64,000 nucleotides of DNA, taken from positions 124,001 to 188,000 of the forward strand of contig CAJTDN010000005.1 of assembly GCA_910574865.1 (NCBI GenBank), read 5' to 3'. The DNA is from Lachnospiraceae bacterium. Its GTDB lineage: Bacteria > Bacillota > Clostridia > Lachnospirales > Lachnospiraceae. Below, in pieces: positions 26,473 to 35,279 of the stretch; position 1 is the first letter of the stretch; each line of letters begins with the position of its first letter. The position numbers and the translations under genes are program-made. Under the pieces are notes generated by a model, which had not been told where the DNA came from, searched no databases, and saw only the letters and a program-made list of their open reading frames with translations.

Positions 26473-27896
26473 TTCTCCTCACCCCTCCCCGGCCGCACGT
26501 CCGAAGTCGTCCACTGTTCCTCCACTTCCAACACGTCTATCGCTCCCAAAAACTTCGCAAACGACTCTTCCGTCATGTCCGTAAAATAACGTCCGTTCCG
26601 CTCGCCCGCGAACGTGCCATATTTAAACGACGTATAAATAATCCCGTTTTTCCGCAACGCCGCCGCCATTTTCCGCATAACATCGGCCAATTCATCCACT
26701 GGCAAATGTAATATGGACGAGCATGCCCAGATGCCGTCATACCTATCCTTCTCCGCCAGTTCCTGAAAAAACATGTTCTTCACTTCGATTCCGGCGTACC
26801 CGCCGGCCAGCTCGCACATCCTGGCCGAACCGTCCGTCGCCTCCACAACGTACCCGCGCTCCAGAAAATATTTCGCGTCGCGCCCGGAGCCGCAGCCAAA
26901 ATCCAAGATACAAGCACCCTTTTCCAACTTGGACAAAAAATGCTCCTGCATACTGGTAAACTCCACATCTACCGTGGTTTTATAAAATTCATCCGCATGG
27001 GTATCATAATAATCAAGCGTGCGAATGTCCAAATACGTTTCCCTCGCGTATTTCTCCCCCATCAAAGCCTCCAATTTCTCATAAAACTTATCATTTCCCA
27101 ATACAACCCTGACATACTCAGCATGCCGTCCTTCCGAAACCACCTTCTCGATAAAATGTCTGATTCCATCCCTTTCACACTGCATGCTCATCCGCTCGCG
27201 CCGCGACAGCTCCTGCCCTCCCACATTTTCAAGATGCCGCCACAACGAACCCTCCTTCAGCTCACCCATCATGATTCGAACGCGGCCCCCGGCAAACGAC
27301 TCTGCTTTACCATACTTTGCCGCGGCATGGCAATGCCTGTCCCAAAACCAGTTGATAAACTCTATCTGCCGGTTTTCCGGGATATGCCGCATGATATGCC
27401 TGACATTGTACGCGTTAAAATATTTGGCCCTGATGCCTTTTTCATGCAGCTTGCCATCCCGCAAAACCGCGTACTCCAGAAATTTTTCCTTGGTGTCATA
27501 AATATCGCACACGGAATTTTGATACGCGGCCTCGATAAAAAGAGCCATGTAAGGCACCTTATGCTTGTTCAGTATCACCTGGTTTTCCCCAAGCTTCCAC
27601 ATCAAATCCCCTGAAATTGCCTTGAAAATAATTTTGAACGCATACACCAGTTCCTCTGCGTTCACCGAGCAGCTTTCCATGATTTTCACCGCGACAAGCG
27701 GATTAATCCTGAAAATGTCCAGGATTTTTTTCTGCGTCTCGTGCTCCCCCGCCTTCAATTTATAATTATGCAGGCTGTTGGAAAAATCGCTTATGTACTG
27801 GTCTGACAAGTTCATGTCAGAAAACGCCTTGAACATGGGCGTGTTTTTAATTTTAGGTTCCCCTTGTAGCAAGGAAATGATTTCCATTTGTTCCAT
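26442..27896 (-). CDS. protein with unknown N-terminal domain and SAM methyltransferase domain
   Basis: About 484 residues. The first ~290 residues are mostly helical and unrecognised (MDIFRINPLVAVKIMESCSVN-like helices and a conserved-looking MRHIPENRQIEFINWFWD stretch). The C-terminal ~180 residues are a class I methyltransferase with motif I ILDFGCGSGRDAKYFLERG, an acidic residue after it, WACSSILHLP and a final beta strand. The methyl acceptor is unknown; the domain looks like small-molecule or protein methyltransferases and has no DNA-methylase NPPY motif. The start at 27896 (MEQMEII) is preferred to the upstream one, though its ribosome binding site is weak. It lies between a NACHT-like protein and a PLD-helicase, all on one strand. 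Confidence 0.72.
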   Translation of the reverse strand: MEQMEIISLLQGEPKIKNTPMFKAFSDMNLSDQYISDFSNSLHNYKLKAGEHETQKKILDIFRINPLVAVKIMESCSVNAEELVYAFKIIFKAISGDLMWKLGENQVILNKHKVPYMALFIEAAYQNSVCDIYDTKEKFLEYAVLRDGKLHEKGIRAKYFNAYNVRHIMRHIPENRQIEFINWFWDRHCHAAAKYGKAESFAGGRVRIMMGELKEGSLWRHLENVGGQELSRRERMSMQCERDGIRHFIEKVVSEGRHAEYVRVVLGNDKFYEKLEALMGEKYARETYLDIRTLDYYDTHADEFYKTTVDVEFTSMQEHFLSKLEKGACILDFGCGSGRDAKYFLERGYVVEATDGSARMCELAGGYAGIEVKNMFFQELAEKDRYDGIWACSSILHLPVDELADVMRKMAAALRKNGIIYTSFKYGTFAGERNGRYFTDMTEESFAKFLGAIDVLEVEEQWTTSDVRPGRGEEKWFNLILRKI

Positions 27897-27987
27897 ATTA
27901 TCTTCCCACAATAACCGCTCGGTAGTCACTTCCCGCGATGACCGCCCCAGCAGTTACTTCCCGCAATGCCACCCGATAGTCACTTTC

Positions 27988-29748
27988 CTAGTAGTCCCAG
28001 AGGGACGTGTCTAGCGCAATCGGGCTAAACAACGACTTATATTTTTCGTGCCAGAACCCCAGCAATGCCGGCTGCCTCTCCCGGATTATCTCTTTCAAAA
28101 TCTGCAGTTCAACCAGCGTGTCCTTTATCTGCACGACCGACGCATAATTTTCATCGTCATACATGAGGCCGTCCTTTATTTTTTTCAAAGCCTCCTGCTC
28201 CGGCACGTACCTCTTGTCATTGCCAATCAGCTCCGACAGCTTCGCCAGATATTCGTTCACAATCTGAACCGTCGCCCGGAAGCCCTTCAACCCGATTTCA
28301 CGCTCAATCATCTTGTTAATGCAACGATTCATCATGTCCGTGTCGGAATCCGGCCCCGATTCCCCTTCCTTGACGAACTCGATGAAACATTTCAAATAGA
28401 ACGGGCTGCGCAAATTTTTCAAAAACCCGGTGCGCGGATTCTCAAAATAATCATACTTCGCGGTGAGCCTTTGTTCCTCGTCAACAACCAGCTTGTCGAT
28501 AAACGCCTCGACCTGCTTGTCCGTCAAGTCACATATGGAATATCTGGGTAATTCGGCCGGATACCATTGCTTGTCGCTCTCCCGCGTCCCGCCTATCACA
28601 CGGACATCCTTCGCGGAAGAGGACAATTTGTTCAACTCCCGCCACGCCGCCTCCTTATTTTCCTTGTTCGCCTCGTCCATGCCGTCTATAAACAAGACGA
28701 CCGATTCCTGCCCCACAAACTTCCTCGCCTTTTCAAGGCCGTCCTCGCCCGGATAAAAAATCTCCTGGACCGCCTTCATAATTGGCTCCTCGCTCACCGC
28801 CAGCTCGCCCATCCGGATTAAAATCGGTGTCCTCCTGCCATACTTTTCGCTCTTTTCGCGTCCTTCGCTCTCTTCGTGATTCTCGCTCTCTTCGTACCCA
28901 TCACTCTCTTCGTGTCCTTCGCTCTCTTCGTGACCCTCGCTCTCTTCAGCCTTTTCATCGGCTTCATTTAAAGCCCTGGCCGCGCACTGTCCCGCCAGCT
29001 CCTGGATACTCCAGGTCTTCCCATACCCGGCCTCCTTCGAAAACAATACGAAGCCATTCGCATTATTTCCAAGAGAATATAACTCGTCAAGGTCAAATCT
29101 CTGAGATGTCCCGTCATCCGCCTTATAGGACAACGGAATATATTCCGCCGCATTCTCCGCCCGCTCCCCCGCGATACGCGCGAGATAATTTCTCCGATTA
29201 CTCTCGAACTCCACCGTTTCCCGGTCATGCCCGGCCACTTCCTGAAAAATACTCTTGGAAATGCCCTCTATCTGCGCCTGGTATTTGTCCACGAACCCCT
29301 GTTTCTCCGTATACGCCCATGTGGAATTGCGCAAATATTTCAAAAAACTCCGGATGTCTTTCAACGCCGTCAATTCAAGAATCTTCACGTTCAACGTGTC
29401 ATTCGGGTTGGAAATATGGCTGACCAGCCGGTTCTTGTCCGTCTGGATGTTGCGAATCTGCTGCCTGAAATTCGTCCCCACCTTGCACTGGTTATAAAAA
29501 TCATAAAGCATCAACGCCGTCATCGCGGTAATGTCCATCCTCGTCTCGTCAAGCGTCTCCACCCCCTCCTTGCAAAGAACGTCATAAATCCCCTGGTAAT
29601 TCTGCTTATGTGCATCGTTCCCCGCGAACTTCCCCTCCACGACGCCCCTCACCTGGGAAACCCAGTTCCCGCCAAACACCTGGGTCATACGTATCCTGAA
29701 AAACTCCTGCATTACTGATAACTGCAAATCCCCTACCGTACGTTCCAA
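27988..29748 (-). CDS. NACHT-like STAND NTPase with helical N-terminal domain
   Basis: A 586-residue protein. Residues 1 to about 175 are helical and resemble Swt1/HEPN-type domains; an R-x3-H stretch (RLVSH, 107-111) could be a degenerate RNase motif. Residues ~215-440 are a NACHT-like ATPase: P-loop AGYGKT (240-245), Walker B VVLFIDGMDEA (350-360), and a sensor GGTRES. The C-terminal ~150 residues are helical. An 18-base repeat inserts HEESEG-type units right after the P-loop helix. The start is TTG with GAGGAGGT 7 bases upstream, a strong site. NACHT proteins of bacteria are often anti-phage sensors; here it is the first gene of a three-gene operon with the methyltransferase and helicase proteins. 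Confidence 0.78.
   Translation of the reverse strand: MERTVGDLQLSVMQEFFRIRMTQVFGGNWVSQVRGVVEGKFAGNDAHKQNYQGIYDVLCKEGVETLDETRMDITAMTALMLYDFYNQCKVGTNFRQQIRNIQTDKNRLVSHISNPNDTLNVKILELTALKDIRSFLKYLRNSTWAYTEKQGFVDKYQAQIEGISKSIFQEVAGHDRETVEFESNRRNYLARIAGERAENAAEYIPLSYKADDGTSQRFDLDELYSLGNNANGFVLFSKEAGYGKTWSIQELAGQCAARALNEADEKAEESEGHEESEGHEESDGYEESENHEESEGREKSEKYGRRTPILIRMGELAVSEEPIMKAVQEIFYPGEDGLEKARKFVGQESVVLFIDGMDEANKENKEAAWRELNKLSSSAKDVRVIGGTRESDKQWYPAELPRYSICDLTDKQVEAFIDKLVVDEEQRLTAKYDYFENPRTGFLKNLRSPFYLKCFIEFVKEGESGPDSDTDMMNRCINKMIEREIGLKGFRATVQIVNEYLAKLSELIGNDKRYVPEQEALKKIKDGLMYDDENYASVVQIKDTLVELQILKEIIRERQPALLGFWHEKYKSLFSPIALDTSLWDY
28846..28953 (-). repeat. 18-bp tandem repeat inside the NACHT gene
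   Basis: Six degenerate 18-base units encode six-residue blocks of the HEESEG type between the P-loop helix and the next core strand. Confidence 0.8.
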
Positions 29749-30099
29749 CTTATGTACCTCCTCACATCCTGCGCTGTATCATCAAGCCACTCGTCAATCC
29801 TGCCCGACCCGGATTAATTTTTATCGGCTTTTCACTGACTTTTACCGGCTTTTTCCATCTTCTCTTGATGTCATCGTAAATTCCTCGCTTATAATTTCTT
29901 CGATTTCATTATACTCTGATGACCTTTGTTTTTCAACCACAACACTCCGTTCAAGCCATTTTGTTTCCTAACGGTATTACAGCACGCCCCTCCTAAATAG
30001 CAGCCCTTCAATTCCTAAACGCTATACAATAGCTTGTAAATGCTTGACGTTTCCGCCCCGCAATGCTACAATGAACGATATCGAAAGGAGTTGATTTAT
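29749..30099. promoter_or_regulatory. intergenic region between the divergent NACHT operon and dinJ
   Basis: About 350 bases without a gene. On the minus strand a TATAAT-like -10 near 29913-29918 could serve the NACHT operon. On the plus strand a ribosome binding site AAGGAG lies just before dinJ. Nothing else is recognised. Confidence 0.4.
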
Positions 30100-30369
30100 A
30101 TGGCACATACGGCTCAGGTCAGTTTCCGTATTGATGAAGAAGTGAAGCGAAACGCGGAGAATATATTGGATGATTTAGGGCTTACCATGTCGGCGGCAAT
30201 CACGGTATTTTTAAAAAAAGTAGGAAGAGAACACCGTATACCTTTTGAGCTTTACGCTGATTCGTTCTACTCTGAAAGCAATCTTCGCTACCTGGAAAGA
30301 AAAAAGCGAGAGATTGACAAAGGACAGGCGCACATCGCGGAACACGATTTAATCGAGATGGATGACTGA
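30100..30369 (+). CDS. dinJ: RelB/DinJ-type antitoxin
   Basis: About 89 residues of the RelB/DinJ antitoxin family: N-terminal ribbon-helix-helix (AQVSFRIDEEVKRNAENILDDLGLTMSAAITVFL) that binds its own promoter, then a tail for toxin neutralisation. The start is ATG at 30100 with AAAGGAG upstream; the frame opens earlier, but those residues are not family-like. Its stop codon overlaps the ATG of a yoeB gene that is now broken by two stop codons. The antitoxin frame itself is intact. Confidence 0.9.
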   Translation: MAHTAQVSFRIDEEVKRNAENILDDLGLTMSAAITVFLKKVGREHRIPFELYADSFYSESNLRYLERKKREIDKGQAHIAEHDLIEMDD

Positions 30370-30629
30370 TGCGACTATCGTGGAAAGATGAAGCCTAAGA
30401 AGATTATCTGTATTGGCAAAAACAAGACAAAAAGACTTTGAAACGTATCAACACACTCATAAAGGATATTCAGAGAAATCCGTATGAAGGCATAGGCAAA
30501 CCGGAACCATTAAAAGAAAACTTAAGCGGCATGTAGAGCAAACGTATCGATGAAGCCAATAGGATTGTCTACTATGAGAAACATGATGGCATCATTATCG
30601 TTTCCCACCGTAGGCATTATGACGTTTAA
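30369..30629 (+). pseudogene. yoeB: YoeB toxin gene with two in-frame stop codons
   Basis: The frame is colinear with YoeB for all 86 codons: MRLSWKDEA, EDYLYWQKQDKKTLKRI, RNPYEGIGKPEPLKENLSG, RIDEANRIVYYE and the C-terminal HRRHYDV. A TAA at the tenth codon and a TAG near codon 55 stand exactly where the family has tryptophan (DEAWEDYLYW and SGYWSRRID contexts). YoeB is a ribosome-bound mRNA endonuclease; this copy cannot be made in full. The start overlaps the dinJ stop (TGATG). Confidence 0.88.
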
Positions 30630-30630
30630 G

Positions 30631-31340
30631 AGTAAGCGGCAAGTACGCATTATCTACTGTATATTCCCATTCGCAAGCCGTTTTAACACTTTTAAAGACA
30701 GGGTTCTCATTCCATTTTCCAACTTGCTTATATCGAGTATATGTCGATTGTACCATACACACTACATGAGCAAGCTATACCATTCTGCCGTGAAATCAGT
30801 ACCCTCTAAATGGATGGGTGTATCATCCGATAAATGTTTGTATACGGTAGTGTCAAGGTACGCACTTTCTACCGTTTACAAAAGTTCCGCAAAAAAGCAA
30901 GACATGGGAAGGTTCCATTTATTCGCTCAACCAGGAAAAATATCTGAAGATGTTCCTAGTTGATGAAGAGGTTCCAACAGACAACAATGCCGCCAAACAG
31001 TTTTTTCGTGAATTCTGCATTGACAAGAAGAACTGGGGGATGATTGACACGGTTGCCGGAGCCAAATCCCGCGTGATTGACTAAAGCATCGCGGAAACCG
31101 CGAAGGCAAACAACTTGAAACCCTATAACCACTTTGTGTGTCTCCCTGCCGAGATACCGAAACCCATGGACAATAACGGCCGCGCTTTTCAGAGCGACCT
31201 GCCCCCCTGGCCACCGAACCTTTCGGCGAACTGCCAGAACCCTGGTAAAGGTGGAATGAAATAAGATTGGAGCAAATCTGTTTCTATATATAGGTTTGCT
31301 CCGATTTTAGGTAGGCACGCATACCTACCATTTACGGTTA
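30631..31340 (+). mobile_element. IS66-family remnants with several element ends
   Basis: Short related ends occur at about 30641-30661 (CAAGTACGCATTATCTACTG), 30857-30880 (AGGTACGCACTTTCTACCGT) and 31309-31340 (AGGTAGGCACGCATACCTAC then CATTTAC). They match the outer end next to the tnpA gene at 53950-53973. A fragment of the transposase gene tnpC lies between the second and third. No complete element remains. Confidence 0.65.
30900..31263 (+). pseudogene. IS66 transposase (TnpC) C-terminal fragment
   Basis: The plus strand reads EKYLKMFLVDEEVPTDNNAA, then KNWGMIDTVAGAKSRVID, an in-frame TAA, then SIAETAKANNLKPYNHF and a PAEIP tail. This is the end of the IS66 DDE transposase, where relatives read ...VPMDNNAAE...GRKNWLFIDTPRGAKAS...IVETAKANGLNPY... 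The start and catalytic core are gone, and a stop interrupts what is left. Confidence 0.85.
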
Positions 31341-31456
31341 TAGAAACGATGTATATTATGCCCAACGGTCATGCAAGTGGATGCTTATCAATATGATTAT
31401 ACAAGGAAATTTGTAAATGAAAACACTATTCACAAAGCACAAGAAAGGAGAATATA

Positions 31457-33946
31457 ATGTTAGAAGAAGGGATTATAATCAGTAGTTTCATTTCAAAAAT
31501 CGTAAATGATTTAACAGATATATCTATTATAAAAATAAAAGAAGCAGTAAAAAACAGAAAATATAAACATCAAAATATAGAATCTCAGATTTACAATGTG
31601 ATAGTAAATGTACTTACAAGATTTTTGGATTTAGATAGGGATGATGATTTTGACGAGATATGTGATTTGGCAGAGCAAATACTGAAAAGCATGAAAAATT
31701 GTGAAAGTAATATTGATGATATTGTTAAAAGTTGTTTTAAAGTCAATTTTGCTCTTTTCGATAATAATAAATGTGAAGAATTTGTTAAGTTGTGTTATCA
31801 TGAAATTAGTAGTACTGGATTTGAAGAATTGTATAAAGAAATAAAATTATTGAATGATAAAAGAGAAAGCGAAAAAGCATCTAGAATAGAACGGAAAGTA
31901 GATGAATTACTTCAAAGTGTAAATGTCATTAATAATATTACAAATAAGATGAGTACCGCAATGGATAATGGGGAGAAAAATTTCGAGTCGGGAAAAAAGA
32001 GATTTAAGAATAATAAAAAAGAAAAATATATTGACAATTGGAAAAGCAGATTGTTTCTCCACAGAAATAATGGGGAAAAAGCTATAACATTAGCGGATGT
32101 TTTTATTATGCCAGAATATAGAGAGCATGGTGAGAATGGATTTTTACGGGAACGTGTTTTGAGTCCAAAAGCGATAGACGTTATATTTACTCACAAGGTT
32201 ATCAAAAACGAAAGCAGGTATTCTATAGAAGAGAAAGAAGAGTGTTCCTTAGACAAAAGAATACGAAATTTCATGAATTATAACAGATCTTCTAGTATGT
32301 TGATAGCAGGCTCTCCAGGAATAGGGAAAACAAGCATAATTTCGTGGATGGCAAATGAATTTGATAATAATAATGATATGATTGTGTTAAGGTTTCGTGA
32401 TTGGGAAGTGGAGGAATTAGAAAATCGTCTATTAAAAACAATATGTATTACTCTTCAGTGTGGAAAAAAAGAATTAGAAAACAAAATTTTAATATTAGAT
32501 GGGTTTGATGAAATAAAAGCGGTAAATAGTCGTGAATCGTTGCTAAATGGACTTTTTAATGATGTTTTAGACCTTGACGATTTAAAAATTATTATTACGT
32601 CAAGAACAGATTATATAAAATTACAAGGATTTGATTTCGTGTTTGAACTTCAGCCCTTCGGTATCGCTGAAATAAAACGATTCTATCAACTAGTCAAGGG
32701 AATCGAACTTGAAGATGACAAATTAGCACATAACAACTTAGATGTTTTGGGAATACCAGTAATACTTTACATGGCAATCATGTCTGATATTGATTTTACA
32801 CGCGAAACTTCTAAACCACAATTATATAATTACATTTTTATGGAAAAGGGTGGAATTTTTGATAGGTTTACCTATAATGGAATAGGATATGACAAGGGTT
32901 CGCATGTTTTAAGAGATGCAAACAATGTAAAATTATATTTGAAATTTCTTCGGGAAATTTCATTTTTGATGTTTGAAAATAATAATTTGTTATTATCTCC
33001 AAAAGAATATCAAGTGCCAAAATTAAATCAGGAAAATGATTGTATTAGTGTGTTGGATTTTCCAATCAAACAATTGACTGAATGTGTTGGAAATAGTATC
33101 GAATTCATTCATAAATCAATATATGAGTATTTTGTGTCTGAATATATATACTACATGATTGAAGAGGCAGCAAACTTCTCGGAAAAAGAAAAGCTGGCTG
33201 GAATTTTAGGTGATTTATTCAAAAAAAATATACTGTCTTTAGAGATTCTTGAATTTTTAAAATTTCGAGTCAGAAATAGTCAATTAAATGACAAGGTTTC
33301 TTTAATGAAGGAATCGTTTCAACTGATGTCACAGTCAGGTATGACATATTACACAGGAAAATGTTATAAAAATGCGATTACTTGTGAGATGAATATTTTT
33401 ACTAATATGCTTGAATTTTTGCATTTGTGGGAAAACATTAGCATAAAAATAGATGATTCGATTTGTGAATTATTAAAAATAAATAGAAAAGCTGGACTTA
33501 ATCTGAAAAATGTAAATATAAAGAATAGAGACTTGAATGGAGTATATTTGGCATATGCCGATTTGTCTAGTGCGGAGTTGTCATGTTCTTCCTTTAAAGG
33601 AGCAAACCTGGAAGGAGTAAAAGTCGAAGGTACAAAATTATCAAATATAGATTTGCGAGATTCTAATTTGTCGGAAATCAATTTTGAAAATGCAACTATA
33701 AAAAATGTTTTTTTAGAAAATGTCAAATTATGTAATACTATATTTTCTGAGACCGATATTAATTATTTAAAAAAGTACTATGAAATTCAAAACGATAGAA
33801 TCACAACCTCGAAGTTACATGAAGTGCTACATTCTATAAGGGTCAAGAATAATATAATTAATTTAGATGAGGGGAAGAATGTTTTATGCCAAGATGATAT
33901 TAATATGATAATTGAATTGTTAAATAAAGAAAATTTGGGAAAGTAA
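31457..33946 (+). CDS. NACHT NTPase with C-terminal pentapeptide repeats (NLR-like)
   Basis: An 829-residue protein in AT-rich DNA. Residues 1-190 are helical with no recognised effector domain. The NACHT core has Walker A AGSPGIGKTS (284-293), Walker B KILILDGFDEI (343-353) and a TSRTDY sensor, then a helical region with the HKSIYEYFVSEY motif common after NACHT domains. Residues ~660-745 are pentapeptide repeats (DLSSAELSCSSFKGANLEG and so on). This layout matches bacterial NLR-like anti-phage proteins, in which the C-terminal repeats would sense a trigger. AAGAAAGGAG precedes the ATG. It stands alone between two IS66-scarred regions, so it was probably acquired horizontally. Confidence 0.85.
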   Translation: MLEEGIIISSFISKIVNDLTDISIIKIKEAVKNRKYKHQNIESQIYNVIVNVLTRFLDLDRDDDFDEICDLAEQILKSMKNCESNIDDIVKSCFKVNFALFDNNKCEEFVKLCYHEISSTGFEELYKEIKLLNDKRESEKASRIERKVDELLQSVNVINNITNKMSTAMDNGEKNFESGKKRFKNNKKEKYIDNWKSRLFLHRNNGEKAITLADVFIMPEYREHGENGFLRERVLSPKAIDVIFTHKVIKNESRYSIEEKEECSLDKRIRNFMNYNRSSSMLIAGSPGIGKTSIISWMANEFDNNNDMIVLRFRDWEVEELENRLLKTICITLQCGKKELENKILILDGFDEIKAVNSRESLLNGLFNDVLDLDDLKIIITSRTDYIKLQGFDFVFELQPFGIAEIKRFYQLVKGIELEDDKLAHNNLDVLGIPVILYMAIMSDIDFTRETSKPQLYNYIFMEKGGIFDRFTYNGIGYDKGSHVLRDANNVKLYLKFLREISFLMFENNNLLLSPKEYQVPKLNQENDCISVLDFPIKQLTECVGNSIEFIHKSIYEYFVSEYIYYMIEEAANFSEKEKLAGILGDLFKKNILSLEILEFLKFRVRNSQLNDKVSLMKESFQLMSQSGMTYYTGKCYKNAITCEMNIFTNMLEFLHLWENISIKIDDSICELLKINRKAGLNLKNVNIKNRDLNGVYLAYADLSSAELSCSSFKGANLEGVKVEGTKLSNIDLRDSNLSEINFENATIKNVFLENVKLCNTIFSETDINYLKKYYEIQNDRITTSKLHEVLHSIRVKNNIINLDEGKNVLCQDDINMIIELLNKENLGK

Positions 33947-33994
33947 CTTATAAATTTCCCAGTCTGCCGTACCATTGAATATTACATTTGATTT

Positions 33995-34075
33995 GGGCTC
34001 TTCCGCATATTTTTGAAACTTGTATATCTTGAAAAACAGATGGCTTTCATTATTAATACAAACATTTGCGGAAAA
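33995..34075. repeat. hairpin element, copy 1 (degenerate)
   Basis: An 80-base stretch with the same core as the copy at 34137-34269 (GGGCTCTTCCGCATATTTTTG ... ACAAACATTTGCGGA). It lies just after the NACHT-pentapeptide gene. The flanking arms are shorter than in the other copy. Confidence 0.7.
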
Positions 34076-34136
34076 ACCATAAATTGAGTCATGTTAACGA
34101 ATCGAGCCACCATTACGAAAGGTGAATCAGTTCCAA

Positions 34137-34269
34137 TGTATATATTCCGACTGGTGAGGGCTCTTCCGCATATTTTTGTGTTTGAAACTTGTATATCTTG
34201 AAAAACCGATGCCTTTTATTATTAATACAAACATTTGCGGAAGAGCCCTCACCAGCCGGAATATACACA
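34137..34269. repeat. hairpin element, copy 2 (long inverted repeat)
   Basis: Arms TGTATATATTCCGACTGGTG / CACCAGCCGGAATATACACA, extended by GAGGGCTCTTCCGCA / TGCGGAAGAGCCCTC, enclose about 60 bases shared with copy 1. It directly adjoins an IS66 tnpB fragment. It looks like a MITE or a hairpin mobile element. Confidence 0.75.
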
Positions 34270-34270
34270 A

Positions 34271-34384
34271 TGGCCGCGAAACCCTGACAAGGTACGTTTC
34301 CTATCACCCCAACAGTTCCGCTGGCTGATGGAGGGACTGGCAGTCACGCCGAATTTATCCGTCAGACAAGTGGAGCCGCCCTAA
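34271..34384 (+). pseudogene. IS66 TnpB C-terminal fragment
   Basis: A 38-codon open stretch reads WPRNPDKVRFLSPQQF, then RWLMEGLAV and ends at TAA. This is the C-terminal end of the IS66 accessory protein TnpB, where relatives have the W-P-R...L-x-x-Q-x-x-W-L-L-x-G pattern. Its 5' part is replaced by the hairpin element. Confidence 0.75.
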
Positions 34385-34690
34385 TATACGGGATGAGCTT
34401 GTGCAAAACGGAGAGAAATTTTCAGACGGTTCCGCCGTCATCCAGGCTGCCGCGCCACCGTCAACCATGCGTGTGTGCCCGTAAGGCGAACCTCCAAAAC
34501 CATGGGCATTATGACGATGAATATTACGTTTGATTTGGTCGAAATGTACAACTTTATGAAGCCACTGACTGACGAAACCACCAGGACATGTTTGTCATCA
34601 ACGACAGCCTATTTAACCGTTTCCGCTCAAAGAAGATAAAACTACTTACTAAGTTTTTGCCCACTATTCAATGAAATACTGTACCGAATT
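34385..34690. other. degenerate IS-derived stretch without an intact gene
   Basis: About 300 bases after the tnpB fragment. The words GAATATTACGTTTGATTTGG also occur, slightly changed, at 33976-33996 next to hairpin copy 1, so this is probably part of an element split by rearrangement. No coding frame is supported. Confidence 0.4.
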
Positions 34691-34802
34691 CTAGATGCTT
34701 ACCCTAGAATTGTCAGATGAGAACTCTCATGTCCCAATTATCCGAACATATCCTCTTCTGTTTACACTCTGCCCCGCCAACATATCCCAACATTTCTCAA
34801 TT

Positions 34803-35279
34803 CTATATTTTCGGGACAAGAGAATTAAAGTCTATGGTGTTTTTAGTAACATCCCATTTTCCCACTCTCATTTTCTTTATCTTTTTTCCATTTCCAAAAT
34901 CAAGCAAATCCTCTCTTCTAAGAGCGTTAAGTAACTTGTTAAGGCTTCCAAAATCCGCTGAAGAAAGAAGAAACGCTTCATCTGGATCAACCAATTTGCA
35001 ATATGCCCATAGCTGTCCCAAATCCCTTAAAGTCAGCTTTGTTTTCTTCGCTTCAATAAAAAACAATTTTACATCCGCCCCCCTCTTTGCTATGGCGAGA
35101 ACATCTATTTGAATATCAATTCCATTAGCCATTTCGTTCACAACCTCATACTTGGCAAGAACTCTGTCCAACCGTTCCGCATGCGCATCTACAGCAACAA
35201 CATAATACCTTTTGTATTTGTCTTTAACATACTGTTCAAGCCAGATACGCATTGGCTCGTACAAATCTTCTTCTCGCAT
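34803..35279 (-). CDS. PD-(D/E)XK nuclease-like protein
   Basis: A 158-residue protein with a restriction-like core: the strand IQIDVLAIAKRGADVKLFFIEAKK gives Asp59 and the E-x-K pair at Glu76/Lys78, followed by the helix DLGQLWAYC with the Gln common in this fold. It may cut DNA in step with the neighbouring methyltransferases. Its start overlaps the stop of the preceding gene by one base (TAATG), so it is the last gene of a five-gene operon. Confidence 0.72.
   Translation of the reverse strand: MREEDLYEPMRIWLEQYVKDKYKRYYVVAVDAHAERLDRVLAKYEVVNEMANGIDIQIDVLAIAKRGADVKLFFIEAKKTKLTLRDLGQLWAYCKLVDPDEAFLLSSADFGSLNKLLNALRREDLLDFGNGKKIKKMRVGKWDVTKNTIDFNSLVPKI

Noticed and set aside
30369-30629. Stop-codon readthrough of the yoeB gene as recoding of Trp
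   Set aside because: TAA and TAG are used normally as stops in the neighbouring genes; simple mutation explains the data.
30550-30963. 137-residue plus-strand frame between yoeB and the tnpC fragment
   Set aside because: It overlaps yoeB remnants and element ends in another frame, with no protein likeness.
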